From positions 1,364,001 to 1,428,000 of the forward strand of contig LSAX01000007.1 in NCBI GenBank assembly GCA_001557505.1: 64,000 bases of DNA, in the 5' to 3' direction. Positions 1 to 11,442 of the stretch are shown here, piece after piece. The position numbers were made by a program, and so were the translations under genes. Within the stretch, counting starts at the first letter, position 1. Each line of letters opens with the position of its first letter. The notes under the pieces are model-generated. The model ran no database searches. It was not told where the DNA came from and saw only the letters and a list, made by a program, of their open reading frames with translations. The DNA comes from Reticulascus tulasneorum. Its lineage: Eukaryota > Ascomycota > Sordariomycetes > Glomerellales > Reticulascaceae.

Positions 1-239
1 CCCCCCACCACCCACTCCCAGAGCGCGTCCGTGCTCCCGCGTCGACGTCAAACTTCCCAAATTCACCCAACCGCCCCCCTGGTCGAGATTTCAATCTCCA
101 AACAGATGCAACGAGGCTGAACTCATCACGTCGCCCCAGCCTCGACAACCGCGACCAACACCACCACCACCATCATTCTGCTCTCCCTTTTCAGATGCCC
201 CATTGAACAGAGCGCCCACCCGGCTCCCCATCGGCGCCA
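1..239 (+). promoter_or_regulatory. 5' leader of GPI2 with two tiny upstream ORFs
   Basis: This is the sequence upstream of the GPI2 start. It is pyrimidine-rich and holds two short upstream ORFs: ATG at 106 (4 codons, stop at 118-120) and ATG at 195 (3 codons, stop at 204-206). They matter only if transcription starts upstream of them, which the sequence does not show. The window edge cuts off the rest of the promoter. Confidence 0.4.
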
Positions 240-1724
240 ATGGCCCTGCCAACCTCCCCCACCACTCCGACGGACTTCGACACCTTCCCCCCGCTCACCC
301 GTTCCTCCACCCTGCCGACCCTCTCCCAGCGGCAGGACCGCTCCCATCTGGCCCCCGAAGACGCATTCCTCGCCTCGCCCCCGCCTCGCCGCGCATTCGA
401 AACCGGCCCCGGCGCCGAACCCCCGCGCGCTCGACGGCTTCGACGCGGCGCAGATGGCGAGGGCAGCCGTTCGGGAAGCCGCCGCCGCAAGAGGACGTGG
501 AAGAAGCTGCTGTGGGTGAAGCAGTCGTATCCCGACAACTATACCGACCAAAACACCTTCCTCGAGAACCTGCAGCGCAACCCACGTCTGCTGCCCTATG
601 ACTTCTGGCCACTCGTCGCGGATTCCACAGTCATCGTCCAGCACGTCTGCTCCGTCATTATCTTCGTCGTGTGCTTCGTCAGCATCTCCCAGAACCGCGT
701 CTCGCCAGTCTCCATCGTCACGTGGGGGAGCATCGCCACCTGTCTGGGCTGGCTGCTCTGGGAGCGTTGGGAGGCCGCGGAGGAGGCGCAGATTGCCGAG
801 CTTGGCACCAGCGTCGCGACTGTGCTGGGGAGGAGCGGGAGTAGTCGTCGGACGGGGAGCATACGGCGACGGCCTCAGAGAAGGGACGGCTCGAGCACTT
901 CCACCGCTACGCAGTCTGCGACGAGCTCCACCACGAATCTGCCCATCAGTGCGGAGCGGTTGGCTCCTAGGCACTCGCACTCTGCGTCTGCGAGCTCGCT
1001 CCAATCGGCAGCCTCTGCGAACTCCCACAACGGCCATGGACACCATCGAAGCAGCCAAGACATCTCCATGGAACGCCGCCCCTTCTCCCCTTACCCGCGT
1101 GACGAGTCTAGCAGAACCAGCCAGCGACTCAGCACCATCAAGAGCGCCATACTCATCTACTCCACTCTCCTCGGCTTGTCGCCCATCCTCAAGTCCTTGA
1201 CAAGGTCAACCTCCCCCGACAGCATCTGGGCCATGTCTTTCTGGCTACTCGTCATAAACATCTTCTTCTTCGACTACTCGGGCGGCGTAGGCGTCAAATT
1301 CCCCGCCTCGCTATCCACCAACGCCGCGCTCATGGCGTCCACCGTGCTCGCCAGCATGCTGCCCTCGACGGGGCAGGTGTTCAGCCTCACCCTCTTCAGC
1401 ATCGAAGTATTCGGGCTATTCCCCGTCTTCAGGCGGTATGCTCGTCACCGCAGCTGGAGATACCAGTTTGCCTTGTCGGTGCTGCTGGTTCTTGGCGCGG
1501 GGGGCGGCGTGGGCATGGTGCTGGGCGACGATGGCACGGCAGAAGCCTGGCCGTGGAGAAGCACGCTGGTGGGCATGATTGTAGGCGTTCTTGTGTCCGC
1601 CATCGCCATGGGAGGGTGTAGTTGGTGGCTCATTGGGCTGCAAAAGTATAAGAACGAGATATACGGTCCTTGGGATCCAGCGCGACCAATAATTATTAGT
1701 CGGCGGCATTGGGATGATGGTTAA
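240..1724 (+). CDS. GPI2: GPI-GlcNAc transferase subunit GPI2 / PIG-C
   Basis: Single-exon ORF of 494 aa. The protein is a subunit of the ER complex that transfers GlcNAc to phosphatidylinositol, the first step of GPI-anchor synthesis. The PIG-C hallmark is near residue 98 (KQSYPDNYTD, then FLENLQ.N), followed by hydrophobic segments at about 125-185 and 300-480. A Ser/Arg/His-rich, low-complexity loop (about 195-295) splits the membrane region; fungal PIG-C proteins often carry such inserts and run longer than the roughly 280-residue yeast protein. Residues 1-90 are polar and basic and probably cytosolic. The ATG at 240 starts the only frame covering the family domain. It is convergent with the NO VEIN-like gene, whose stop lies about 155 bases away. 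Two CFEM/thaumatin-type genes in this window encode likely GPI-anchored clients of the pathway. Confidence 0.9.
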   Translation: MALPTSPTTPTDFDTFPPLTRSSTLPTLSQRQDRSHLAPEDAFLASPPPRRAFETGPGAEPPRARRLRRGADGEGSRSGSRRRKRTWKKLLWVKQSYPDNYTDQNTFLENLQRNPRLLPYDFWPLVADSTVIVQHVCSVIIFVVCFVSISQNRVSPVSIVTWGSIATCLGWLLWERWEAAEEAQIAELGTSVATVLGRSGSSRRTGSIRRRPQRRDGSSTSTATQSATSSTTNLPISAERLAPRHSHSASASSLQSAASANSHNGHGHHRSSQDISMERRPFSPYPRDESSRTSQRLSTIKSAILIYSTLLGLSPILKSLTRSTSPDSIWAMSFWLLVINIFFFDYSGGVGVKFPASLSTNAALMASTVLASMLPSTGQVFSLTLFSIEVFGLFPVFRRYARHRSWRYQFALSVLLVLGAGGGVGMVLGDDGTAEAWPWRSTLVGMIVGVLVSAIAMGGCSWWLIGLQKYKNEIYGPWDPARPIIISRRHWDDG

Positions 1725-1878
1725 TAACACTAGAGCAGTAATACCACGCCTAATTCATCAAAAGAGTTTATTATCCTACATGATATTCGTAACCGAGCCA
1801 TTGCTTTCTGAGTTCGATCCCCAGGTCGAACTTCCAAGGACGGGGGTTTCCTAGATCAACAGCCTCCTTGAGACTGTC

Positions 1879-4800
1879 CTATTCTGCGCCCGGGTAGACC
1901 AGATACCCCTCGGCCGCCTTGAATTCCAGCCCTTTGTCCAAGAACATCTTCCAAGGATCGATGTAAAGCTTGATACCAATGTCCGCTTTCTCCAGTCGGT
2001 AGACTCGCATGATCAAGAACACGTCCGTCGGCGTGTTCGTGTCAGCCAAGGCATACCGGCGAGCCTTTCACATGTCAGCTTGAATTTGATGGGCTCCTTA
2101 GTCGAAGGTTATCTTACCAAGTCCACCTGATTTTGGCTCATGTGGAATGCCTCTGAGCAGTCACTGACCGTTGCCTTGACCTCCATATGATATGTTACGT
2201 TCTTCCCTGCCCACGTCACGTCTCCGGAGCCCGCCTCACTGAGGATGGCCAACATATTTCCCGCCGTATCCTTGCAGGTAAAGTCCGCCGAGGCAGATTC
2301 ATTGCCCAAAAACGGGGCATGGCCGCGCTCGGTGCGGAAGTGGCTTGTCCAGTTCTTGACGACGTCCCAGTCGGGCAGTCTCTTCTTCAGCAAAGCCTCC
2401 ACCTAGCGTAGCGTTAGTGTTAGCTTAATACAGCTCGAGAGTGAGACGGTTTTCAAGTTCATTCACTTACAAAGACCTCGCCAAGCAAACCGATACGCTT
2501 CTGTCGAGTATTCGCCACATGAGACGTGGTGTAGGATGATACCTTGTATGATTCAAAAGTCGAGGACCGAGACTGAGTATCCATGTTGTTTTGGTGAGTG
2601 AACTGAGCAGGCATACTAGCTACGGAGAAGCCTTTGAAGCTCGCCGTTTTAGCACTGCCAGCTACTTTGCTCATCGATGTATCCAGCGAAGGTACCAAGG
2701 ATCTCATGGTGGGAGGTGCCGGCGATGAAGCCGCAAGCGAGGATGCCCGCTTCTTCTCCGTAGTTAGGGGACCAAATCCATCCCGGTCGGCTGCATCAAG
2801 AAACTCTTGGGAACTGTCGTAGCATAGCTTCTCATGGGTTCGGATACCTTTGTCCTCTAGCAAAGATGCAATGCCCTGAATGGGTAGTCGAAGCATCAGC
2901 ACCAGCAACCGAGTATAATCAGCTTTTGTGATGTTGCAGAACCGTCTGATAAGATTTGCCAGTTCATCTTGAATCACGGGCTTATCGTCCTCTTGGGCGT
3001 TCTCTAGGATATAGATGTCTACCGAGTCCTCCGATTCCTTGACGGAAATGTGCCCCTTTGCTCTCTCTCCTTCGGTCGTACCAATCCGTCGCTTCAAAGT
3101 TAGAGCTTCAACACTCCACACTTTGACATTAGAGAGAGGGGCCGGGGATTTTGGCATTCGTATCATTGCTCAATCTAAATCATGTTAGAACCAATCGGGC
3201 TCGAGGTTTCCGGTTCACGAACCGAATGAAGAAAGGTAGCTTCTCTCTGAGATTACGGGAAAGCTTGTCGTCAAGAATCGGTTCTCCCTCTGCTGCGACT
3301 TCTTCTGAGACAACCTGTGATAGCATTCGATCCTCCAACTCCAAGGCTCTGATGAGTGGCTTAAGCAGGTCAATTTCTGGAACTGTGAAGTCGAGTATTT
3401 CAACCTTATCCTGAAAGGCAACCCTCAAAGTGGTTCTGTCTCCGATGTACCAACTGTCGTCAAGTGTACGCCGGACAACTCGCTTCACTTTGTTGGATGA
3501 ACCAACAGAGTCGTCCTTGGATCCCCCGTAAACTGGGAAGATAGCCCCATGCTTCAGACTGGAACAATATTCTCGTTGGTAATACTCGCTAGTACTCAGG
3601 AGGTCACTTAGGACCAGAAGAAGGTTCTTAGATCGTTCATTGCTATCCTCCTCGGTCAAAGCTTGCAATTCAGACACAGCCTCCTTTACTCCAGCCTCCT
3701 TTACTCCAGCATCCTTCATATTCAGGAGTTTCTGAAAAAGATATTTGTAATCAGAATATAGGTCCGAAAGAGCCTGAGTACTACGGAGGTGTTTTCGCTT
3801 GTGCCAGATGCTGTCACGATCGGAGACCCAATGCGGTTCAGGTTTAGGAACGAAAATCAAGTCCATGTTGCTGAATGCGCGACTGTTTCGGTTAGCTGGC
3901 ATCATGTCACAAGGTCGTGATCCGGTCTTACGCGATAATGCTTCTATCTTCAGTGGTAGTGCAACCGGACAGGAACCGATAAACCTTCGCAACGTCGTCC
4001 TGTTTCACCATGTTGAGCGGAAGTGCTGATAAATCTCTCAGTTCTCGAAGCATGGCCAGGATGCCGACATCTGCAACCATTCCTGTATAAGTAAGGGTAG
4101 ACCACGCAGCATCATCGGGCTCTTGTAGCTCGACAAAGGGGATGTGAGGGCAGCTGCTCAGGAGCTGCCGAGTTGGACGAGCAGTCTCTTTCAAATGTCG
4201 AAAAGAGCCATCCAGGCATTTGACCATCAGGTTGGGGGCAGTCGTGCATATTATTCCGTTTTTGCTATAGTATTTCGAGTTGTCTCTCAGCAATACTAAA
4301 AGGTCACCTACCGCGTTCTTGCTCAAATATTGCCACTCTGGGGTCAGAGAACCGAATCGTAAAAGCCGTGGCAGGATTGCAAAACCGCAACTTCGCTTAA
4401 GCCACCCGTAGAATTCGTCTTTGGACTCCGGCATCGTGTTCAAGATATGAGACAGGTATGACGAGTTGAGCACTTGTATTCCCGACTCCGGCGTGTTCTT
4501 GTACTTGGTTACAAGTGCTGGTTTGACAGACCGGTCCTCGAGATAAATCTTGTTTCCCGAGGCAAACTTCCCAACTCCTTTACAGCAGGCCACAAAAATG
4601 ATGGACCTGCACTTTTCAGAGTCCAGAATCGCTCGATTCTGAAATAGATAGGCCACGTCCTTTAACCATGCCTCCTTCCCACGATTCGGAACTGGTCGCC
4701 GTGAGTGCACGCTTAAGATCACGTTGCACAGTAGCTCCGCGCTGAAAGAACGAATCCCCAAAAACTGGCAAAACTTTGCTCCTTTTTTAGTTTTGCATAA

Positions 4801-6511
4801 CCAACGGTTCACAATGTGGATTTCGAGGCCATCAGGAACGTCCGTCGACTCTCCCGCAGGTACTGTATAGAGGTTCTTCGTGGTTGCGCTGACCCATGTG
4901 CCATCTTGAAGAGGCACGATTGGGAGCTGGCGAAGGTTCTCTCTGAGAGACGATTTGTCGGTGAAAATGTATGCGAGTCTCTGATACCACACTTGGGATT
5001 TTCTTGTCAAGCCATCAGAGCGTTCAGTGGAAACCCACTTGCTGAACTCATCGAAAAACCGATGCAAGTCCATCACTTTGACTCCCAAGTCCCTCAGTAC
5101 ACTGGGCAACATGCCGTCATCGTCATATTCTAGTGCCAAATGATGGTTGCGGAACTCTGGGAGGTCGACCAAGGGCTTTCCGTCTAGTCGATAATCCGTA
5201 GGGATAAAGTAGACATCAGCAGGTTTTCGGAAGCTGCCAAGACCAGCTCGAGTTTGCAAAAGCTCAAGTCTGGCGAGTTTCCGTATTATCTGAAGATGCA
5301 CGGCGCCCCAGAAGGACTCACCACGTCCAACCTCCCGCGCCAGATACTCGTGCCATCTGTATCGGATACACATGCTGGATGAAGAGACTGGCATCTGATT
5401 GAACCTGGTTACCGCCTTCTCGAATACGCGTGAAATGGCGTCACGAATCGCAATGTTCCAAGGAAGATCGTACTCGACACATTCACGGCTCGCAACAAGC
5501 AGAAAATCGGCTTGGATAAGATACTGTCGATAGATGGTTAGGTAGCACTAGTGAACACTACTGACCAAACTTGCTCACCTTGAACCCAAAGTTATCGATT
5601 GGCAAGAACGCGAATGTCTTCTGGGACTGAAACTTTGGTACGGCCTCGAAAGTGACCGGGAAGCCTAGCAGAATTTCTGAACTGATGACTCCTTCCCTGC
5701 GAGACTCTGGGGGCATAGGAATGCTCAGGCGGCTGATAATGTACTTCGTTTTCGTTACCAACTTCGCGGTCAAGTTACTGACGGTAATCGACTTCGTTTC
5801 GCCGCCAAATGCGCCTTCAAAGTCATGATGAGTGGCCGTGTATTCTGACTTCTGGGTACAGGTTTCGATGGTGAGACGTTTCAATTTTCGCAGAAAAAGA
5901 AGCAGCTCGGGTGCAATCTTGACAAGATCCTGCTGAATCCTGTGGTATTCGTTGGTTCCTGATAGATTAAGGAGCATCTGAGTGTGGTTTGGGACAAGAA
6001 GGGAAGCTGGGAAGTCGGACAATATGGGAAGGGCCATGCCCAAAAATCCTTTCCGGTCAAGCTTGAACTGATACGAGTTGCTGATAATCTCAACGACATC
6101 GGCCACTTTGAAGACAGATTTGAAGCCTATGCCTTTCTCGCCGATGTATCCTTTCTGGCCATTCACGGACCCCGTTTTGGTGCTCTTGCCTATGCTGCAC
6201 AGAGCGTCAATCTGGTCTATTGTAAAGCCAGACTCATTACAATCAGTCCTTAGCAGCGGGGAATTGCCAGACTTAGACAAGGTCAAGGCAAACGTTGGGA
6301 TGGCCGTCTTGTAGTCGTTGTCATCGGCGTTCTGGATGAGTTCCAAGATGAAATGGGTTGGCTTTTTATACAGCTGGTCAGACAGGATATGCAGCGACTT
6401 CTGCAGCTGCTCTAGTGCCCATGAGTTCTGATTCTCAGCCACTCCTCTGAGTTTCCGAAGCTCGAGAAGCTGACGATCGGCCTCCTGGCGAGAGATGGGT
6501 GCGGAAGACAT
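1879..6511 (-). CDS. NO VEIN-like protein: HSP90-type ATPase plus DUF3883
   Basis: Large minus-strand gene. Exons by splice motif and frame: 6511-5579, 5523-3932, 3882 to about 3223, about 3170-2471, 2402-2118 and 2064-1879, giving roughly 1,300 aa. Residues 50-140 form a GHKL/HSP90-type ATP site of the sacsin/NO VEIN class: N-box ELIQNADDND (about 57-66), a G1-like DxxGF segment (about 90-105) and G2 GEKGIGFKSVF (124-134). Exons 5-6 encode the NO VEIN C-terminal domain (DUF3883), a PD-(D/E)xK nuclease-like fold, with YHMEVKAT carrying the E-x-K pair and then HMSQNQ. The ATG at 6511 has A at -3. An in-frame extension to 6559 would need a TTG start. Splices 1-2, 2-3, 4-5 and 5-6 are clean; the exon 3-4 join is not, so the gene may be damaged. 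The cellular role in fungi is unknown to me. Confidence 0.78.
3675..3722 (-). repeat. 15-base tandem duplication inside the NO VEIN-like gene
   Basis: Two head-to-tail copies of a 15-base unit (CCTCCTTTACTCCAG on the plus strand) plus a partial third copy encode a repeated VKEAG motif on the minus strand. The repeat keeps the frame and lies in the charged linker of exon 3. It looks like a recent slippage or unequal-exchange event. Confidence 0.75.
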
Positions 6512-8941
6512 CGTTGCGGAGTGGTTGAGTAAATGCGTGAACCACTGGTTGAGTCTCAACTTATCATTTTAGAAGCAATACAATGCATCCAGATGTGGAG
6601 GCAAAGTGTGCAGATACAAAAAGGTGACGAGAAAAGATATTGGAGGTGGAAGGTAGGAAGTATTTAAGGCGAGAATTTAGGAGACTGACAGTGGGAGGTG
6701 AAAGAGCGCAAAGGACGAGACTGAGAACATGTTGAGACAATTTGACTTAAATTTGCCCTGGGAGCCTTCCTGATTCACCACATTCATGAATGGTTTATTC
6801 AATGCTTTATGATAGAAGTTTCGGCCGTGAAGCCACTGTGCTACCTCCCAGAGTTTTTCGAGATGGAAATACAAGGAGGCGGAGCTTCCTTCCATCTTTG
6901 ACAGTAATCCAGTTCAGTAATATACCCACCTAGTAGGCCATAGTCTTGCTCCTAGAAGTCGAAATCCAAGACTTCTTGCGGGCTGGCCGCGGCTGTGACA
7001 CCTAGAACATCCTCCACACCGAGGATAGAATGAAGATTGACAGCATAATACCCCCAACGAATGCTGCGAAACTTAATCAGGTACAGCAATGAACTTGTAA
7101 TTCTACAGCGGCACAAGAATGGTAGCATGAACGCATGGAACTATAGTTGAATTGTGACAACTGCCATCGATGACGGATGGTGTCTTAAGCCTGGATTATT
7201 GGGACCTTCGATGGGCCAGGAAACATTGGACTTGGAGGGTCAAGTTGAACTTGCCGGGAAGACGAACGACAAACGACCTAAGTTGTCGTATTCTTGATGC
7301 TGAGTATATCTGGTAATAAAGTGCTAGTTGGGGAATCTGGCTATGTGCATGATTCAACACGCCTGGTAAAGACTCATTTTCCAGACTCATGTATCAATGA
7401 GTTCCTACGAAGACGGTGATATCGGGGAGACCGCGTCACTTAATTAGCTAGATATTCATGAGGATAGCGCATGGAAGATTCGCGTGCTAGAAAGTAGAAG
7501 AATATGCTGCATTCAGCTATCGTCACTAGTGCTACTTGGTAATTGTGTGAATCGGAGGTAGTTGGCCCACCTACCTGAGCTTACACTGTCTAACCGAGGA
7601 CTGCACCGCCATCCTAAACAACCAACATCGATCGCATTGGATGTCGGCAGTCGGCACCCGAAATCAAGAAAAGGGCGTCCTTGCCAGTTATTAAACCCTG
7701 AAAGGCGTGGTGGTCTCGGAGGACGCCGTGAACTTCCAGCTTCTTACCCGAACGATGGCGGGAGACTCTCCTCAGAAGTGTCTCTGGTACCTACAGGTTT
7801 CTTAATGGCCGAGACATCCTGTGTAACCATAAGGCTGAAAAGCTCCGCATTCATATTGTGAGGGTTGTCGGTGCAGACGTCATGATGGCTGGATGGAGTC
7901 AAGAGGTTGGATGGTATTAATAATAAATAATAAATGCATGCGATACACATGCGGGGATGGACGGCACGTACGGCTGGCATTGCAGCTTGAGCTGGGGCCT
8001 CTGTCCCGCCCCATATGATCCCTGCCAGGCGATGCTGGCGATCATCAACAGGTCTCTCGAACTTGAGAATACAAACTCAGTAGAGTTGTCGCAATGTAGC
8101 AGTGGTGCAGGCATCCGCAAATTATGTCCCCATCTGCCAAGGTTCAAGAGTTCGCAACATTCGTATAGCTGTGGCCCAGTGCTCCCTATTATGATGCGTA
8201 GATTACATCTCTAGAAGCCGAGATGACAGGTCATCTGCGGACGACGAGATATTGAAGGAGTATGCAGGATGATGGTCGATGCATCCGCACACCCCGGGAC
8301 CGTCGGGACACTCGGTGTATCCTGATGAACGTGTTGCACCGCTGTCCTCCCAATTGACTTCCCAAACACGCTACTTTACTCTACGAATCACTGCCATTTG
8401 AACCCCTGCGATAATGGAAGATCCTCTATCTCTCTCTGCCTCTCTCCGTCCAGTCAATCGCAGTGCAAAGCTTGGAAGCAAGCCCCATCCCCCTCTGTAT
8501 TGGCCAGGGCCAGAACGCGCTGCAATCACTCTAGCGGGGACCTCCTCCCATCAATTCCCCCGTCCCGAAATGGTGTCCAATGACAATTACCCCATCTTAC
8601 CCTTTTGCTAGTGGCGTTCCTGGCCAGGCGCAATGCTACCCTCCAGCCCTCCATCAGATTCGTGCCAATCCTAGTATGAGCCAAACAACGCTAGGGATGG
8701 TTAGGGGGAAGCTTGGGAGCTGGGTGCCTTTTAGCAATAGGCCGGGATTGGCTCCCCTAGATGTGAGCTGGGTCCTTGGACGCGCATATTTATCGTGGCT
8801 GTCACCCTCCGAACCATATTCCTGCTTCTTCCCTTCCCTCTTTCGCGCCATAGATACGGATTACTGCCGTCTTATCCAAATCTCAATCGCTCCATCGAAC
8901 TGTACGGCTCAATCGCTCAAAACACACATCCCAATTTCAAC
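6512..8941. other. Intergenic, 2.4 kb, no gene seen
   Basis: This lies between the 5' end of the NO VEIN-like gene and the CFEM gene, so it should hold both promoters. The ORFs inside are short, lack recognisable domains and are not joined by convincing splice sites. A TATA-like CATATTTATC at about 8785-8794 lies some 150 bases before the CFEM start. I see no RNA gene or transposon features. Confidence 0.6.
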
Positions 8942-9504
8942 ATGAAGTTCTCTTTCACCCTCATTGCTGCCGCCGGTCTCGTCGCCGCGCAGAACTTCGA
9001 AGGCCAGCCCGAGTGCGCTGTAAGTCTCCACCCCATTGGATCGCAATGCTGAATACAACGCATCCCGAACGACTTCCGCTGACACTCTGCTAGATTCCAT
9101 GCTTGGAATCGGCCATTCCCAAGGTCGGTTGCGATCTGACCGACACTGCCTGCCAATGCCAGCCTGAGAAACAAGCCTCTCTCGGCCCCATCGCCGCCTC
9201 CTGCCTGATCCCTGCCTGCCCTGCTACCGACCTCATCAAGGCCCAGACTGCTGCGGCGGCCGCCTGTTCCTCGTTCTTCGCCACCGCGAGTGATTCCGCT
9301 CAAGTCACCGTAACCACGACTAGAACGACCACCAGCGGTGGCACGGTAGCCACCATCACGTCTACATCTACCGGGGCCAGTGACGCGAACGCAGCGACCA
9401 CCGGCGTGTCAACCACGTCGTCTCCGGCCGCCGGGCCGACTGGTCCTGTTGCTGTCGCCGGGTTTGCCATGGCTGCCTTCCTGGGCGCTGTTGCCCTCGT
9501 GTAA
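8942..9504 (+). CDS. CFEM-domain GPI-anchored cell-surface protein
   Basis: Two exons, 8942-9019 and 9094-9504 (intron of 74 bases, GTAAGT to TAG), encode 162 aa. Residues 1-16 are a classic signal peptide ending at VAAQ. Eight cysteines follow in CFEM spacing: C-x3-C, then C, C-x-C, C, C and C, within about residues 24-85. The rest is Ser/Thr-rich and ends in a hydrophobic tail (about 142-162) after small residues, as expected for GPI attachment. CFEM proteins sit in the plasma membrane or cell wall; some bind haem, others act in adhesion or host interaction. Nothing here decides which. Confidence in the family is high and in the exact role low. Confidence 0.9.
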
Positions 9505-10320
9505 ACAACTATTTGGTTTTGTTTGGTTGCGAGGGCGACAATTTGAGGTAGAGGAGCGGGGGGGGGGGGTTTCTGGATTCTTCGAGAGGTCCAGATTAGA
9601 ATAGCGTCGTCCATATGCTGTTCCAGAGTAATGATGCTTCAAGTTGAGGGGCAGCAACGGTTCGTTCGTCAAAAGAAGACTTGTATCACGTTAAATACAT
9701 TATATAGCTCAACGAATGACGAGCGTATCTCCTATAAAAGAACGAGGGCCAAAACTAAAGGAGAGACCGATGGGATCTAAAGTGAGAACCCCAGAAAGCG
9801 ATCCCAGCAGTCATGATGGACTAAGTTGGGGTTTCTTAGCGATTCCAGCCTGGGGTCTATTTCCTCAATACACCCTCCCGTCTCGAATCAGTTGGGGGCG
9901 AGAGCAAATGAACATCAAGCTGTTCCCTGTGTGTATTGTGAGTTCTGGAAGAGAAGAGTACAGTCACAAGGTCTACGCGTGGGGCCGTGACCTCAACGTT
10001 GGGCGAGAGGATGCTTCTGGCAGGAAGCGAGTTCTTCGTATTTACTCCTATATGCAGACATGAATAAGCTTGGGATTCTCCACCTGTCCCGTCGGATAGG
10101 GAAACCACGTGAAATATTGATACGCAGAAATTATCATGAGGCAAAGACTCCTGGTCTGTTTCTGAAAATCGTTCTGTACGTTGTATACCTCTGTTTGCAT
10201 GTCTGTATGTCTAATTTTAGGCGTAATCATGATAGTCCCAGCACTTTATATCCGCCAGTTCTTAGCCTCTGCCCAGAACAGCATCCCGGCCTGGACACTT
10301 GGGTAGCCGACATCTTATTT
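9505..10320. other. Convergent intergenic region (CFEM / phosphoesterase)
   Basis: This holds the 3' flanks of two convergent genes. A run of 10 G lies near 9558-9568. No coding signal is convincing; the ORFs here are short and lack domain features. Confidence 0.6.
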
Positions 10321-11442
10321 TTAGGCCCTCTCGATCTCTTCTGCCTTTGGCAGCTCAATATCCACCAGCCATGGGAAACTCGTGGGCTTGTACCCCAAGC
10401 TCATGACTGCAGCATTGATGAACATAGTTTGCTCCCCCGTTCGTAAGGGAAGGTTACTCTCGGAAGAGAGGTCAACCGTCGCACACTTCTCCTTGAACAT
10501 CTTCGCCATCTTCGCCTCCTTCATCCCTTTACGCTCCGGGCTATCAATCGCCGTAACCCTCAGCAGATGAAGCTTCTCCACGACTGTCGTCTTATCGTGG
10601 TTGATGGCGTTGTAGTGCGTTGGTCTTTGGCCTTCGTCTATGCTCTTCCAGGACACTAACTGCGCACCCCAGGCTTCGTGGATATGTCCAAAGCAGTGTA
10701 TCAGTGGCCGGGCCCGGTAGACACTCTCGAACAGGCTGTGACATCCCGCGTTCTCCTTACCGAATGTGTAGTCCAGAACACCCTTTGGCGGACCATGGGT
10801 CATGGCGACGTCGACACCTTCCGGTATATCGAAGTCGTGGCCGTAGTCGTATTGAAAAGCCCAGCCCCCATAAGCTGGTGTATATGGGCTTGCATACACT
10901 CTGAGCTTCGCACCATTCTGCAACACGAATTCGTATGTCCCCTCAACCAGGTACTGAACCCCATCTGCTTTCGCCTGGTTGACGATTTCTTCCACCTCGT
11001 CTGCCCGTCCCATATACTCGGCTCGGAGGGTGGTCCTGTCTGGAAAGTAGGACGCATACTGCCTCGCTCTTTTGTCCCAGAACTCACGATCCAGAGCTAG
11101 ATCATGGTTTCCAGCGATGACGAGTTTGAGAGGGGCATTGATTTCTCTGAGCATTTTGAAAGTATCCTCGAACTCCTTGACATTAGAATGCCTCGTCAGG
11201 TCTCCGCAGTGAATTACCACATCTGCTTCCCTCAGTGGTGCTCGATATCCACCTTGGAGCTGAGCCGAACCCACCCGCGCATCCTCCTCACTATCGGTGT
11301 CTTGTTCGCTGCCTTGTCCACTGTTATGTTCGTTGTCCTTTTTGCCAGTAGTTGAACGATCTGACCAGGGTACTGCTCCATGAGTATCTGAAAGAATGAG
11401 AATTCTGGTTTTAATCATTGGCTTCTCTACTAGCCCGGCCAT
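10321..11442 (-). CDS. Calcineurin-like metallophosphoesterase
   Basis: About 373 aa from the ATG at 11442, or 365 aa from 11418. The open frame continues to an ATG at 11631, but those 63 residues lie before the conserved core and are probably leader. All metallophosphoesterase motifs are present in order: LSDTHG (D-x-H), HCGDLT (G-D), AGNHD (G-N-H-D), MTHGPP and FGHIHE (G-H-x-H). These ligate the two catalytic metals. The order and spacing match the MPPED1/MPPED2 (239FB) group of class III phosphoesterases. The natural substrate cannot be read from sequence. An acidic, Ser/Asp-rich insert separates the first two motifs. The gene is divergent from MED31 across about 580 bases. Confidence 0.87.
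   Translation of the reverse strand: MAGLVEKPMIKTRILILSDTHGAVPWSDRSTTGKKDNEHNSGQGSEQDTDSEEDARVGSAQLQGGYRAPLREADVVIHCGDLTRHSNVKEFEDTFKMLREINAPLKLVIAGNHDLALDREFWDKRARQYASYFPDRTTLRAEYMGRADEVEEIVNQAKADGVQYLVEGTYEFVLQNGAKLRVYASPYTPAYGGWAFQYDYGHDFDIPEGVDVAMTHGPPKGVLDYTFGKENAGCHSLFESVYRARPLIHCFGHIHEAWGAQLVSWKSIDEGQRPTHYNAINHDKTTVVEKLHLLRVTAIDSPERKGMKEAKMAKMFKEKCATVDLSSESNLPLRTGEQTMFINAAVMSLGYKPTSFPWLVDIELPKAEEIERA

Noticed and set aside
126..1058. 310-codon ORF on the minus strand opposite GPI2
   Set aside because: Low-complexity Arg/Gly/Pro sequence that mirrors the GC-rich GPI2 coding strand; no domain or start context.
1795..1830. GTTCGATCCC resembling a tRNA T-loop (B box)
   Set aside because: Flanking bases do not form the T-stem and no A box or acceptor stem is present.
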